A DNA stretch of 64,000 bases. It comes from Hemileia vastatrix (lineage: Eukaryota; Basidiomycota; Pucciniomycetes; Pucciniales; Zaghouaniaceae). The position numbers were made by a program, and so were the translations under genes. The notes under the pieces are model-generated. The model was not told the DNA's origin. It saw only the letters and a list, made by a program, of their open reading frames with translations, and did no database searches. The DNA is taken from contig JASXTE010000005.1 in the NCBI GenBank assembly GCA_030280995.1, forward strand, positions 33,927,501-33,991,500. The letters are read 5' to 3'. Positions 1-11,403 of the stretch are shown here, one piece after another (within the stretch, counting starts at the first letter, position 1; the number at the start of each line of letters is the position of its first letter).

Positions 1-931
1 AGGGGCATGAGGCTTTCCAATGGTTTAGATTTCCACATCTAAAACATCCCGATCCTTTATAATTAACCCAGGCTGCGTTTTTTTCAGCAACTTCTTCAAT
101 CGCCGGGTCAGGCATACCAGGGTAAAATGAAGGAGCTGATTAAGCATGCATGGCAATAGCTTCGGACTTCGATGTAATTGGCTTTTTCATATTAGTGGCA
201 TTGAAAAGGTTTGTGATTAGTGTTTCAACTTCTCTCGACTTCAAACCATCTGGTAAGCTTTTCAGGCGTTGGTAAATTTGATTTATCATGAAAATAGCAA
301 GTTGGGAACCAGGTTCAATGGACGCCATAAAATAGGCAGCAAGCTGTTGATAGTTACCACCCTTATATCCTTTTCGGAATAATGTTTCAAATTTAGATCG
401 CAGTTTTCTGAAATGAGTCGTAATGTCTGTGGAAGCCGGCATGAAGACAATCGAAGACATCTCAAGAAGTCCGCTAACAATTGATAAAAACGATATGATG
501 TTATATTTGTCGACAAGAAATAAGAAAGTGTCGTATGCAGGGCAAATTCTAGCAATTGATTCTTTATAAATATCCGCAACAGAATGAAGAATTATTTCGA
601 ATGCCAGTTTATCAATCGTAGGATTAAAAAGCGTGTCAGGAATGGAAACTTTCAAATAGTTTTCATTCAAGAGGAAAGTGCCAAGGGTTTGCTCGATATT
701 GAGGTGCCAGGCATTGTGGCTGTAACCATCTTCAGACAGGATTACACCATTCTTGCTGAAGAGTTGGATCTCCTTGACAGCCTTGTAAAGGGGGTCACCA
801 TGAAGTATAGCATTTACCAGCTCAGAGTGACCGCGGGGAACTTGCTCCTCAGGAACATGAGGCAGAGAATCCCGAGATTTACCTTTATAGTCAGAGGTAG
901 GAAGTGGTTGTTGAGAAGTAGAGGCAGATGA
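1..931 (-). pseudogene. LTR-retrotransposon gag remnant with CCHC zinc knuckle
   Basis: Read on the minus strand, one frame is open from 931 down to 143, meets a TAA stop at 140-142, and stays open to the window edge. After that stop the frame shows a retroviral-type zinc knuckle at about positions 5-46, with C-x2-C-x4-H-x4-C spacing (CFRCGNLNHWKASC). The part before the stop is helix-rich and has the length of a gag capsid (about 260 residues from 931 to 143). A zinc knuckle behind a capsid-like region is the hallmark of gag. No in-frame ATG is visible before a TAA at 932-934, so the 5' part is missing or broken. The style suggests Ty1/copia rather than Ty3/gypsy, but pol lies outside the window and the class is inferred. 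It is unrelated to elements A-E here. Confidence 0.72.
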
Positions 932-1104
932 TTAGTCGGATAATTGATATGAAGGAGTAAATTGATGAGTTGATTTGTTTTATCGAGTTGTGACCATACA
1001 AGAGAGGGTGTAAGGAATCAGGCAAGAGAAAAAATTAATCGGAACACAAATAGTGTGACAAAATGGAGCTGGTGCGCAAAGAGAACTGGTTTAAATGTCC
1101 ATAA

Positions 1105-1263
1105 CCTATTGTGCCAGTACCCAAATCCATGGGTAGTCAGTCTTGCCTTTTCCACTCTCCAGTAGGAATAATATATTTATTACTAATGTTAAACTGACCT
1201 ATTGTGCCGGTACTCAAATCCATGGGTAGTCGGTCTCACCTGTTCCACTCTCCGGTAGGAATG
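1105..1263. repeat. Direct duplication, two ~66-bp copies 93 bp apart
   Basis: Copies at about 1105-1170 and 1198-1263 both read CCTATTGTGCCRGTAC, then AATCCATGGGTAGTC, then CCACTCTCC, with a handful of differences. The second copy is followed by GGAACAGGAGAGTGG, which can pair with its own CCACTCTCC. No coding potential is seen in 932-1347. Confidence 0.7.
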
Positions 1264-1347
1264 AGGAACAGGAGAGTGGGTTGCGGCACACTATATACAA
1301 CTCTTGCCGTGTAACCTAATCTAACCTAACATTTACTATAACAATAA

Positions 1348-2208
1348 TTCATTGACCTTGTTTATATGCACTAATTTAATTAATAACCTCACTCTTGGCA
1401 ACTTATTTCACTACCACGCTTAAATTTGCCTAAATTTAGCCAAGGATTTACTTTCGCAGCGCCTGCCAAGGACTGCATGTAGTTACCCCACATCTCATGC
1501 TCTTTTTTGAGTTTTTGGGTAACTTCTCAGTCAATATTGGTTATTTTTGAATGGGAATTTCACGTAGTATAATGTCAGGATTAGCCCCATCATTTTTACA
1601 GTGAATCCCCCTTACTATTAAGCTATTATTAACCTTAAAAATTTCCTCTTTAGTCTTTTATATTATTTTTTAATACGCAAATACTCTCTTTTTATCTTAT
1701 TCTTTAATTTTGATGGATTTTCCTTATTATTACAGGATTTTGACGGTTGTTACTCTTCTAATTATGTCATGGTTTACTGGGAATGTTGATGGGAATTTCT
1801 ATTAGTTGCTTAGAGGCGTCATTAACTTTGTATTGGGTGGTACATCAAGGGAATCATTGGGGAACTCATTGTGTATAAAAGGAGGAGGTTTTTGGGTTGT
1901 GTTTCTTCATTCTTTATCATTTACAATTTAACCAATATAATCAAATAAATTACAATACATATCAATTAGTAATTTTATAAGACTTTTGAATAGTATCTGA
2001 ATTATAAAAATCTATTTTTCTACCAACTAAAAAGATTGTAAGCCATATATAAAAATAGTGAGAATTATATTACTGCGACCATTATTTTGAATTATATTTT
2101 ACTATTTGTTGGATTTGTACTACAGTATTCATATAGGACCATGAAAATCTTCTAGACAACTGACCATTCAAGCTAGTTCACGTCTTTGTACTTTACCTCA
2201 GCCTGACA
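1348..2208 (+). repeat. 5' LTR of gypsy element A (5'-truncated)
   Basis: This is the inverted counterpart of 35447-36298: the same sequence is readable there on the minus strand, including the CAGCCTGACA terminus (2199-2208). Compared with the full-length 1493-bp solo LTR at 35447-36939, the 5' portion of about 640 bp is missing or replaced. A TATA box lies inside, and gag remnants of element A follow directly. The 3' boundary is firm because both copies end at CCTGACA and diverge afterwards. The 5' boundary is the point where similarity fades. Confidence 0.72.
1874..1882 (+). promoter_or_regulatory. TATA box in the LTR of element A
   Basis: TATAAAAGG in the 3' half of the LTR, in the position expected of the U3 promoter of an LTR retrotransposon. 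Inferred from sequence and position only. Confidence 0.5.
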
Positions 2209-2289
2209 GATTGTCTAAAACAAAAGTCAAAAATCCACACATGAGGAAGTACAAGACTTTTTATCTAAATTAAATGAGTTATTAAATTT

Positions 2290-2980
2290 TCTTAGGATCT
2301 GTGAGACTAAATCTAATCAAAAGAATTGGAAAAAAAATGACTAGTACCCAACTTATGATGTGGATGGCAGTTCTTATTGGGAACATTTTATTCAGAGAAT
2401 TGACAATTTAAAATTCTCATATAAGTTACCTGAAGAAGATATAACATCAAAGCTAATTTCATTATTTAAGGATGTTGCTTTATTATAGCTTAAAGTTGTA
2501 TTAAGTGAGGATAAAGATTATTCTTGAGCTAAATAGAAACAACTAATTGAAAAATAACTTGTAGGTTCTAAATTTAGACTAACTCCAAAAAAATTATATG
2601 AAAAAAATATAATCCATTGAATTGTTTTTCTAATGAGTTTCAAGAAAATATTAAAATCCATTGAACCAAATATGGATTTTAACTTAAGGAAATATAACAC
2701 AATATATAAATTACCTATATCTGTCAGATATATTGTTGTAGCCATAAAAATAATGGTCAAACATTACTCAGATTTTATTAATATTTGTAATGATATACAA
2801 TTGAGCCATAAGTATGAAGCAAGATACACCACCTATTAACAAAATAATTAATCTGTAAAAATCCAAAAGTCAAAAACACTGCAAGAAAAAGCAGAAAAAA
2901 CCTACTGCACCTGTAGTACCTTAAATGAATGAGACAAATACTTGTTATAAGTGTAATAGGCCTTGGTTAAAAGGTCATAA
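2290..2980 (+). pseudogene. Element A gag remnant (gypsy family of B)
   Basis: The plus strand shows scattered peptide blocks that match, in order, the gag of element B: a block like NQKNWKK followed by YPTYDVDGSSYW (B: YPTFDGDSSSDW), then LISLFKDVALL, then GSKFRL, then SIEPNMDFNL (B: MDPNMEFEL). Several stops and frame changes lie between them. A zinc-knuckle relic near 2943-2980 reads CYKCNRPWLKGHNF, matching CFKCNKSWQKGHVC in B but with the last cysteine replaced by phenylalanine. Gag would package element RNA in cytoplasmic particles. This copy cannot make a full protein. Confidence 0.7.
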
Positions 2981-3881
2981 TTTTTTGAAAAATATAAATA
3001 TATTTAAAAATCAGAAAGAATATGAAAATCAGATAGAGAAATGTGAAGATTCAAGTGATTGTGACAGTAATATTTCATATAGTAATGAAAATGAAGTCTA
3101 CATGTTGGAAGATAATTTTTCCATATTTGACAATCCAATAATAAGTGTGGACTCAAATATATCCTTAATGAATTTTCAAGATGCTGATATCAACAAAGAT
3201 ATACAAGCTGAAAAATTAAGAATCACACCTATCATATTTCCAGAAGTATTTTCTGGAGAAGATGTTAATATAGTTTTAGACACAGGAGTTTCTGGTTCTG
3301 TTTTTTCTGGATGTACATTTCAGAAAAATGATAGTGTATATAAGTCAAAGCTTGAGCCCCTTCAGAGAAAAAATTGGAGAAAATTTGGATTAGTACTAAA
3401 CCCCATCGGTAAATACAAATCTGCTGTTTTTTTTGAACATCAACATGGTTATGTAAGAGTAACTTGTGACTTTGTATTAATAGATAATACTAATTGTAGT
3501 AGCTGTTTTAGCATTGGTAATGCAATTCTGACAAAGTTTGGTGTTTAGTTAGACACTGCTAATAATATTTTCACAATTGGCATGAATGATAAAAAAGAAT
3601 CTAAAATCAATTCTTTTAACATGGTTTTGGACATTGAGTCTGAAGTAGAAATTCCATGCAGAGGAAGAGAAAGCAGTGAAATGGAACTTCTGGAAATAGA
3701 AATTTCCAAAGCATCATTTGGCACTCTGAACAATGAAACTGAGAAAAAAATTTTTTTGTATTTTATTAAGGCATTCAGAATGGCTTTTTCACATGGGACC
3801 AATGAGCTTGGCATTGTTAAAGATTATGAAATGAAACCTAGTCTAAAATTTGCATTTGATAATATCTTTCTAGCCTTATAA
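2981..3881 (+). pseudogene. Element A aspartic protease region
   Basis: An open stretch (2925-3548) carries the retropepsin active-site block VLDTGVSGSVFSG around 3275-3312, aligned with VLDSGAGGSVVSE in element B. The D-T-G triad is present. It is followed by the conserved NWRKFGLVLNPIGKYKS block (B: NWRGYGSVLSPIGKHKA). After a TAG at 3546-3548 the same protein continues to about 3881, with the FSHGTNELGIVK block that also precedes RT in B. Retropepsin would mature the gag-pol polyprotein. Single stops and frame changes make the copy non-functional. Identification rests on the triad and collinearity with B. Confidence 0.75.
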
Positions 3882-3889
3882 ATAAGCCA

Positions 3890-4363
3890 TACCCTGCTTC
3901 ACCAATAATGAGGAAGGACATAGAAGAAAATATTCAAATGTTGTTGGGCATGAACAATATTAAAAAGTTAGAAAATACATCAAAATATTGTGTGAAATCA
4001 CCAGTACCAATTTCTTATTAGAAAGATAAGGCAAGACTGTGTGGTGAATATGATGCTTTAAATACATTCACAGAGGATGATATTTACCTCTTTAAAATGA
4101 TTGCCTCTATACATGCTACCCTAAAATTTGATAAGTACATCAGCTTCTTAGATGGAAATAAAGGGTACCATTGAATTCCTGTTGAAAAAAACTCACAGAA
4201 CTTTTTGTTGATAACAACACATATGGGAATTTGAAAATATTTAAGGATGCAATTTGGACCAAAAAATGCTCCTACATTATTTAGGGAATATATAACTATG
4301 ACATTTCATTATGAAATGATTAAAGGGTGGTTAATGGTATACATTGTTGACATAATAGGGGAT
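3890..4363 (+). pseudogene. Element A reverse transcriptase, truncated
   Basis: The RT N-terminal half is readable with stops: KPYPASP, KARLCGEYDALNTFT (B: KYRLCGDYRALNTYT), ISFLDGNKGYH and MQFGPKNAPTLF (B: MPFGHKNAPSVF). It ends right after MVYIVDII at about 4336-4360, which matches the catalytic YIDD box of B but has lost the first of the two catalytic aspartates to valine. The sequence then leaves the gypsy family, so RNase H and integrase are absent. I infer truncation by, or recombination with, the Harbinger-containing DNA that follows. The element is dead. Confidence 0.8.
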
Positions 4364-4849
4364 AGAAATGTTCAGGAATATTCAATTTGGGAACAGGAAT
4401 TTATTTTTCCAGGATCTGACATTATTAATCGCAGAAGATTCTTATCCACAATAATGCATTATTTGGCCTCTTATACCTTAATTTCCATTCCTAATTCCTG
4501 ATCCCAAACTCATCACATCCATGATGGATTTTTAAGAAAGTCACATGACTTATTTTTTCTGATACAATCATTAAGTCTTTTCTCACTCTATGATACTAAA
4601 TTTTGGTGGCATCACATAAAATTTTTTCTCATCCTTATGTGTCTCTTCACTCTATGATTCTTAATTTTTGTGGCAAACATATAACATCTTTTTCTATCTA
4701 CACACCCAATCTGCTCATTTGGTGGCAAATCCCACTTCCCACTCATCACCTAAACCTTCTACTGACAATAATGAAGCACCTCTCTACTAGGAAGAAACTT
4801 CACACAGCTATGAATGCTATCACTTTAGTTTTAGCCTCTGACTCTGGTT

Positions 4850-5540
4850 AAGAAGACACTTTAGCTTATATGTCTTATCTTTCCAAAAAGTGTTACATCA
4901 TCCCAAGGGGGAAAAATCTTTATCATGATCCCAGATATGATCTCCGCTCCATTCTCAACATTCCTCAACAAAACTTCACTCAACTATTTTTAAATTCTCC
5001 TGATTCTTTTTCAAACTTTATCAACTTGTCTCCAATCATCCTATCTTCCATAATAATTTCCATAACAAACAACATGATCCTGCCTTTCAACTTGCTGTTG
5101 CACTATGTTGCTTTGGTTCAAATAGAAATGGTGCTGCTGGAAGATGTATAGATAATCTCTTTACCATAGGATATGGTATCATCATATTATACACAAAGTG
5201 CTGCATGATTGCTATCCTTTCTCTCAAGTCTCAAACACTTGCTTGGACAACTCCACAACAGCGACTTGAATCCTCTCAAGTAATGCAAACTGAAGGTTTT
5301 CCTGGATGTGTAGGTTTTGTTGATGGTACAACTATACCTTTTAGTCAAAATCCTGCTCATGATGGAAACCATTATTTTTATTTCAAAAAAAGGTTTCTTC
5401 AAAAAGTTCTTCAATTTCTCATCTTTCATAAAATAACTTTTTATCTTCTTTTTAGATACCTTATTGCTGTCCAACTTGTCTGTGACATCAAAAAAAAAGG
5501 TTATTTCTTTTCATAGTGGCTTCCCTGGCTCAGGTGAGCT
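4850..5540 (+). pseudogene. PIF/Harbinger-type transposase, decayed copy 1
   Basis: A peptide beginning ALAYMSYLSKKCYIIPRG (about 4860) is matched closely by the copy at 41979-43203. After a frameshift near 5060, the segment at 5205-5392 holds GFPGCVGFVDGTTIPFSQ, the first catalytic aspartate block of the DDE nuclease of the PIF/Harbinger family (FPG-x-x-G-x-VDGT). A probable intron at 5393-5455 separates this from YLIAVQLVCDI and a short broken tail. The second D and the E are not recognisable, so the 3' half is missing or scrambled. Harbinger transposases cut and paste DNA elements with 3-bp target duplications. The element ends could not be placed. The preceding 4364-4849 has no clear gene. 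Confidence 0.75.
5393..5455 (+). other. Probable intron in Harbinger copy 1 (63 bp)
   Basis: Starts GTTTCTTC after a run AAAAAAAG and ends TTTTTAG. The same position in copy 2 (42581-42644) holds an aligned 64-bp segment with the same ends. Removing it joins KKR to the next strand of the nuclease fold in frame in this copy. Confidence 0.6.
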
Positions 5541-5756
5541 ACACTAGTCCAAGATTGGACTGATTATGCTGGATGAAGAAGTGAGACTGACTAAGACTGA
5601 CTATGTTTGGACTTCCAACAGTGAGGGAAGACAGGACTGACTATACCAATTTGAAATGAGACTAGAGAGTAACTGGATTACTAGATAAGTTGTCCAATGA
5701 GGAGTGCTCCACAGCTCTAGCCCCATATAACCCCCTTATGCAATATTCACACTTCC

Positions 5757-6150
5757 ACTGTAGAAAATCCTATAGTACTAGCTATAGGCCTGAATCAAGG
5801 GAGTTGGAGAAAAACCAGAGAGAAAATCCCCTGTCCCTGCAGAAAAATAGAGTGAGATTTACCTGTTGCAGAAAATTGAGTCTTTTTTTAGAACCCCTTT
5901 TAAACACACTTGACTGCCTGATCAGTCAAGAAAGTAGTCCCCAGATAGACTACCAGACCAAAGAACTAAAATGTAGACCAAAGTCCACTCCAGAGAAAGC
6001 AATATACTTGATGCAGGCTGCAAAGCTACACCAGAGACAGCAATGAAACTTGATATAGCTTGCAAGACTATACCAGAGAAAAAATATGACAAGATTTGAG
6101 GTCAAGTGAGAACTAACCTTTGCACAACCTAGCCAAAAGATGCCACAAAC
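5757..6150. repeat. Dispersed repeat R, copy 1
   Basis: Matches 51755-52160 in the same orientation, including CTATAGTACTAGCTATAGG and CAAGGGAGTTGGAGAA. Both copies also share short internal repeats of the type CACCAGAGACAGCAATRA. Identity is visibly high but not perfect. No protein of recognisable kind is encoded. Copy 2 lies next to minus-strand element E, so R may be part of that family's LTR. This is inference. Confidence 0.65.
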
Positions 6151-6592
6151 ACACAAAAGAGTAAAGCACAGAGATTCCAGATATACCAGATGGTTGATGA
6201 TATATAAGAATGTCCATAAACTTACTTAAATATCTCACACACAGACCACCCTGGCCTTTTCCCAGCTAAATACAGCTCTCCTACCTTTCTACATGCATAA
6301 AAGTGCCTCTAGAGGATTCCATGTGCGCAGGTGGGTAGGCCACTTTTAGGCCCTTGAATGCACAAAAAACCCATAAACACCGTCTAAAAAAACAAACAAA
6401 AGTAAATGCATGTAAAAACAAGCTAATCACACATAACACATAATAAAATGAAAAGAAAACAAAAGGGCATGAGGCTTAGACATAATAAGTGGCGCTAGAC
6501 AAGCCTCCAAAAACACAACTAAGCGCCTAACATCTGAAAAAGTACCAAAAAAAACACCATAACCCCAACTATACCCTACATACCATACACCC
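6151..6592. other. Non-coding stretch upstream of element B
   Basis: No recognisable gene. Loosely similar in places to 52160-52520, downstream of R copy 2. Ends in the target-site copy CACCC (6588-6592) of element B. Confidence 0.5.
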
Positions 6593-7394
6593 TGTCAGCC
6601 AGGCTTCTAGACTTATCCAGTAAAATAATTAATTATTCACTGGATGAAGCCACACCTTATCATTTTTAAGTATTTAATTATAAATTAGTTACATTAAAAT
6701 TACCTATAATAAATTAACTAATTACTGAATGGTAAAATTAAATTAATAATTAAAATTAAATATTAAAATGTCCCTTAAATTTTTATTCTCTAACACTGTG
6801 CTCATTGACAGGTTGTAAGAAATAAAAATTTATATTAAAAAATAGATTTTAAATTAAAATAAAATTTTAATATTCAAATAAAAATAAATATATACAAAAA
6901 ATTCAAATTTCTTATTTATAATTGACTTCTACAGTAAATATTAAATAAATTAATGTATTTCTGACATACTCTGTAAATACATCCTTTTGACGCCTTCTTT
7001 TTAGAACAACTTTATTATTTGAAAATACTCCTTCTTGAATATTAGTTTTCTCTCTCTCTCATACTACTGTTTTTAGAATTTCATTGCCGTGCTTTTTCCC
7101 TCCTTTGCCTATATAAGACCTCTCTTTTGGTTGTTTTTTATTCATTCCATTACTTACTTATTTATTATAACTATTTACAATCCCTTTATTACTATCTATT
7201 ATTGATTTAGTATCTACATTCATTTAATTCTAATCCATTAATTATAATAATAATTCAACTTCTTACCTCTTTACATTGAGTAAATAATCTATAAGATAAG
7301 GAAATACGTACCCCAGTTTGAATCCCATAAATCCTGTTGTTACCATCATTGGACCTCCTTGAAAAACCTTCTAGACTTGAAAGACCCCTTGACA
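6593..7394 (+). repeat. 5' LTR of element B
   Basis: 802 bp, TG...CA ends, paired with 32748-33549. Contains a TATATAAG box at 7110-7117 and a pyrimidine-rich stretch after it. Confidence 0.95.
7110..7117 (+). promoter_or_regulatory. TATA box of LTR B
   Basis: TATATAAG in the 5' LTR. The 3' LTR has CTATATAAGG at the matching place. Likely core promoter of the element RNA, inferred from position. Confidence 0.5.
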
Positions 7395-8206
7395 GTTGGG
7401 AACCTTTCCGAATCATTGAAGGCCCATTGTTATCTTGAGGACCGGAAACCGTGGGACCATTGCCATTGAGGTACCTATAAGGACAAGGGGAGAACAAAAA
7501 TGACAAACGTCATATATCACGTGACTTTTTTTTGCTGCAAACAAGAATTGAACCGCGCTCCAAAACTTAGGCTTATATACTAAATAATAGTTATATATTT
7601 TGTGGTAATTATTGATTACTATTTGTGGGTCACTTTGCACTCTTCATACTCTACGTATTTCCTTTTACTCAGGCATTAATTTGCTCATTTTACAGGGGGA
7701 GGTGTCTGGTAAATTGAAATTTATTTATTTTTATTTATTTTCCTACTTGAAAAAGATAGAGCGATTGTGTTCTTAGTCCTAGAAGTAATAAATTTTTATT
7801 TTTTTAATTAATTGTAATTTTCAGTTGACTTTGTCCTGATAAATTAAAAAATCTTTTTTTTGTTCCAGTTGACAAATTGTCCTGACAATAAAATTTTAAT
7901 AATTAATAAAAAATGAACTATATTAAATTATTTCAGTTTATGTTGAGTCCTGTTAATTAAATTTCTTTCAGTTGATTTAAATCCTGATAATTATCATAAA
8001 TTAATTTGTTAAATTAAAATTTATTTTTATTTCTCCAGTTGATTTCTTTTAAATCCTGGTTATAAGATTATTTTGAATTAATAATTAATTGATTATCATT
8101 TTCAGTTGATTTTTGTCCTGAAGAATTTTATATTCTTTTTATTATTATTTTTATTTTAAAAAGAAAAAATAAAACTGATTCATCTTATTGTTTCTTTCCC
8201 TCACTT
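7395..8206 (+). other. Leader of element B with degenerate tandem repeats
   Basis: No coding potential. From about 7820 to 8130 at least six copies of a motif like TTCAGTTGATTT...TCCTG recur every 35-70 bp (near 7821, 7866, 7933, 7966, 8034, 8102), separated by AT-rich spacers. This lies in the 5' untranslated leader directly before gag (start ATG 8207), where packaging and primer sites normally sit. Confidence 0.6.
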
Positions 8207-10504
8207 ATGGTTAGATTTAAAACAATGACTAACCAAGGTTTTTCTGCTGCACGTGAAGATGAACTGGATCTGATTGATTATGATGAGGCTACTTCTGTGA
8301 GTTCTCCTTCAACTACAAAATTAGCTCAAATTAATAAATCATTGAATCAATCAGGATGTGGAAATGTAGGAAATGGATATTCTGGTAGAGACAAATGCCC
8401 AGGAACAAAAACCTTAAATAAACCCCCCAGAAGAGCTTTTCAAAGGCTTCAAGATAAAAAAAGATGCCCTTAAACCAGCAGGTAAAAAATCTCTCTACTC
8501 ACATCAAGGAGTTGAGGACAGAAAACCTCAAGCTGGGGTCAAGAATAGACTGTCTAGAAGACAAGGTAAGAAACATAGAGTCTTTCCTTCAAGAGAAGAA
8601 GAAACCTCCTCCTCCAAAAGCCCTTCCACAACTGGCCCCCCCAGTAACAAGAAAAGGTGGAAGTCTCAAAGTGGAAGTGGGATTGGATGAACACCCAGTG
8701 GGATTATCTGTCCCAACAGCAACAGCAACAAGTACCTCAGGCAGGTCTTTCAAGAACAAATCAGTTCAATCCAACACCTCCTCATCCCTATCAGGGAAGA
8801 AGAAGGAGAAAGAACAACCACATCTAAGTCTTTCCCAAGCCATGGTAAGCCCCTCTATTGAATCTTAAGTACCATTTCTTGTAACTGATTCAGTTCCTTC
8901 AGGTAATTCAGAAAGAGGAGATGAGACTGTGAGACCTGTAGAGGCTGAGAACAGTAGACAAATAGCTCAAATTTAAAATGTATCTAATTCTTTAGTTATG
9001 ATTGCTACTTCAATGATAAATCCTGATATGGCAATTATTGATGAAACACTTGAGCCTGAGTTTTATGAAAATCTGGAACGTTACTCTGTTTCCTTATTGA
9101 GAAACACTCCAGATGTAGCTAACATTAATGATGAATATTTGAGGGATATTATTGCTAAACAAAATCATATAATGAACAACATGCAATTGACTCAGAAATA
9201 TAATAGTTTGTTAACTTAAAAGTGTTATCAAGCATTGAGGAGTGATTTACAGAGAGTTTCTGATGATTTGTTTCATTACAAAGAAACCCATGAAAAGAAA
9301 TTTGCTTTATGGCAAAATATCAAAAATGATTTTTCTAAACTGCAAGATACTGTATCTGCCTGTTGCCTGGAGCTAGAGGTAGATAAGATGAACCTGAAAA
9401 GATTGAGTGATCATTATTCATCTTTTCAAAATAAAACCCAGTTATCTTTTGCAAAAATCAATGAGAGTTTATCTAGTCTTCCAAGAGTGAAAACCAGACT
9501 AACAACCATTGAAGAAAAATTGATTTCATTATTTAATGATCAAAAATATTCTGGAACTTATTTGAAGGAACATATGGTACGGGATGCTCCAAGCTTACCT
9601 GTTGCTAGTTCATCTAAAGTAAAATTAGATTCAGAAATGCCATTTGATACCAGTGAGTTTTTATAAAAAATTGATGATGCACCAGGATCTTCAACAGAAG
9701 GATTAAACAATGAGATTACTGCACAATTGGAGAAGTTACATCTGCTTCTTACTCAGAAACAAGCTAATACTAAGTAGGCTCCCCCAAATCAAAAGAATTG
9801 GACAAAACTTGACCAGTACCCAACATTTGATGGTGATTCTTCTTCTGATTGGCAGAAACTCATCTGCAGAATTGATAACTTAAAAAATTCTTAAAAACTC
9901 CCAGATGAGAAAATTTTTTCTAAGTTAATTTCTTTGTTTACCAATGTATCCCTAATGTGGTATGAACCTGTTCTCCTGGATAGGAATGACTACTCATGGG
10001 AAGATTGGAAAAAATTGATTAAAGCACAATTTGGTGGCTCCAAGTTTAGGATGGCTCAACAAAGGCAGTATGAGGAAACTAGATATAGCTCTTCTACTGA
10101 TAAACCTATTGAGTTCTGAATGAAACTTGTAAAAATCTTGAGGGAAATGGACCCAAATATGGAGTTTGAGTTATGGAAGGACAGGATCCTTTATAAATTA
10201 CCAATGTCTTTGAGAGACTTGATAGTGGCTAGGACTTAGTTCTCCAGAGAACCTTCTTCTTTCATCAATAATTGCAATGAGATCCTTCTAAAAAAAAGTA
10301 TGATGCCAGAAGATTCATTCCTAGGACCCCTTTGCAGAAATGTTCCACTTACCAACAGAAACCTCTGGAAAAGGTTGGTAAACCTTTTTCCCCTGTTGCA
10401 ACAAAATATTATGGAACAAACACTTGCTTCAAGTGCAACAAATCTTGGCAGAAAGGCCATGTTTGTGACAAGAAGATAAATCTTGTTGAACAAACTGAGG
10501 AGTA
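8207..10504 (+). pseudogene. Element B gag with coiled coils and zinc knuckle
   Basis: The likely start is the ATG at 8207, whose frame is open to 8473. A run of A near 8455-8461 marks a frameshift into the frame open from 8464. That frame continues to about 10290 with in-frame stops at 8866, 8974, 9217, 9664, 9775, 9892, 10117 and 10237. A second A-run near 10290 shifts to the frame with the zinc knuckle CFKCNKSWQKGHVC (10425-10466), an unusual C-x2-C-x7-H-x-C. Residues after 8464 and after 9235 read as heptad-rich coiled coil (KELRTENLKLGSRIDCLEDK). The capsid-like block is at about 9820-10230. Gag would form the virus-like particle and bind element RNA. Several stops look like TGG to TGA or CAA/CAG to TAA/TAG changes. 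Confidence 0.85.
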
Positions 10505-11403
10505 GGCTGATGACACAATAGCACTGGATGATAATTCAAGTGATTGTGCCAGCAATATTTCATGTGAATTTCAACAAGAAATCTTGATTCTGGAAGAAGT
10601 TATTCATTATTTAAATACTATTAGTATTGATAATAATGATTTATCTACAGTTGAGGATGCTGAGATCATAAGGAACATTGAGGATAGCTCAATTGTTGTT
10701 ACCCCTCTCAAAGCACCAGTCTTGATCAATGGAACCAGCATTGAAGTTGTTCTGGATTCTGGAGCTGGAGGAAGTGTAGTATCTGAAAAAGCACTTGCAT
10801 CAGTTGATAAAGACTATAAATCAAAACTGATGCCTATCATTTCTGAAAATTGGAGAGGTTATGGCTCTGTTTTGTCGCCCATTGGTAAACACAAAGCCAC
10901 AGTGTTTTTTAAATATATCCATGGTTTTGTAAGAGCTATTTGTGACTTTTTTGTCATGAAAAATGATAACTTAAGCAGTTGTTTTATTATAGGAAATAAC
11001 ATTTAAACCAAATATGGCATAAAATTAGATCCTTCAAACCAATGCTTCACAATGGGGATAAATGGGAAGAGAAAATTTAAGATCTACCCCCCCAAAAAAT
11101 TGTTAAAACCAGAATTGAACACATGTAATTCTGTGATTCAATATAAAGGAAGGTCTACAAAGGAAATTCATGCTCTTATTTCTGAAATTGACAATGCTTC
11201 TTTAGGAGAACAACTTTCTGGTGAGGATAAAGATTACATCATTAAATTGATAAATTCTTTTCCTGTGGCATTTTCTCATGGGTCACATGAACTAGGTTTA
11301 GTTAAGGAAGAAATGAAACTTTCATTATCTTGTCCATTAACTGACATACCACCTAGTTTGAAGAAGAAGCCTTACCCTGCTTCTCCCACAAAGAGAAAAG
11401 ATA
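10505..11403 (+). pseudogene. Element B aspartic protease region
   Basis: Same frame as the zinc knuckle, so gag and protease were probably fused. The active-site D-S-G is encoded at 10754-10762 within VVLDSGAGGSVVSE. A conserved block NWRGYGSVLSPIGKHKA follows. A TAA at 11004-11006 interrupts, then the frame reopens through 11052-11414 with FSHGSHELGLVKEE and PPSLKKKPYPASPTKRKD, the lead-in to RT. An indel near 11400 shifts the frame. Retropepsin family, acts inside the particle. Element A carries a collinear copy at 2981-3881. Confidence 0.85.

Noticed and set aside
1315..1335. Telomere-like CTAACCTAAC words
   Set aside because: Only two or three irregular copies (CTAATCTAACCTAAC), not a telomere array.
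7255..7640. Two minus-strand open frames of 75-83 codons
   Set aside because: They cross the LTR/leader boundary of element B and have no recognisable domain or counterpart in the 3' LTR.
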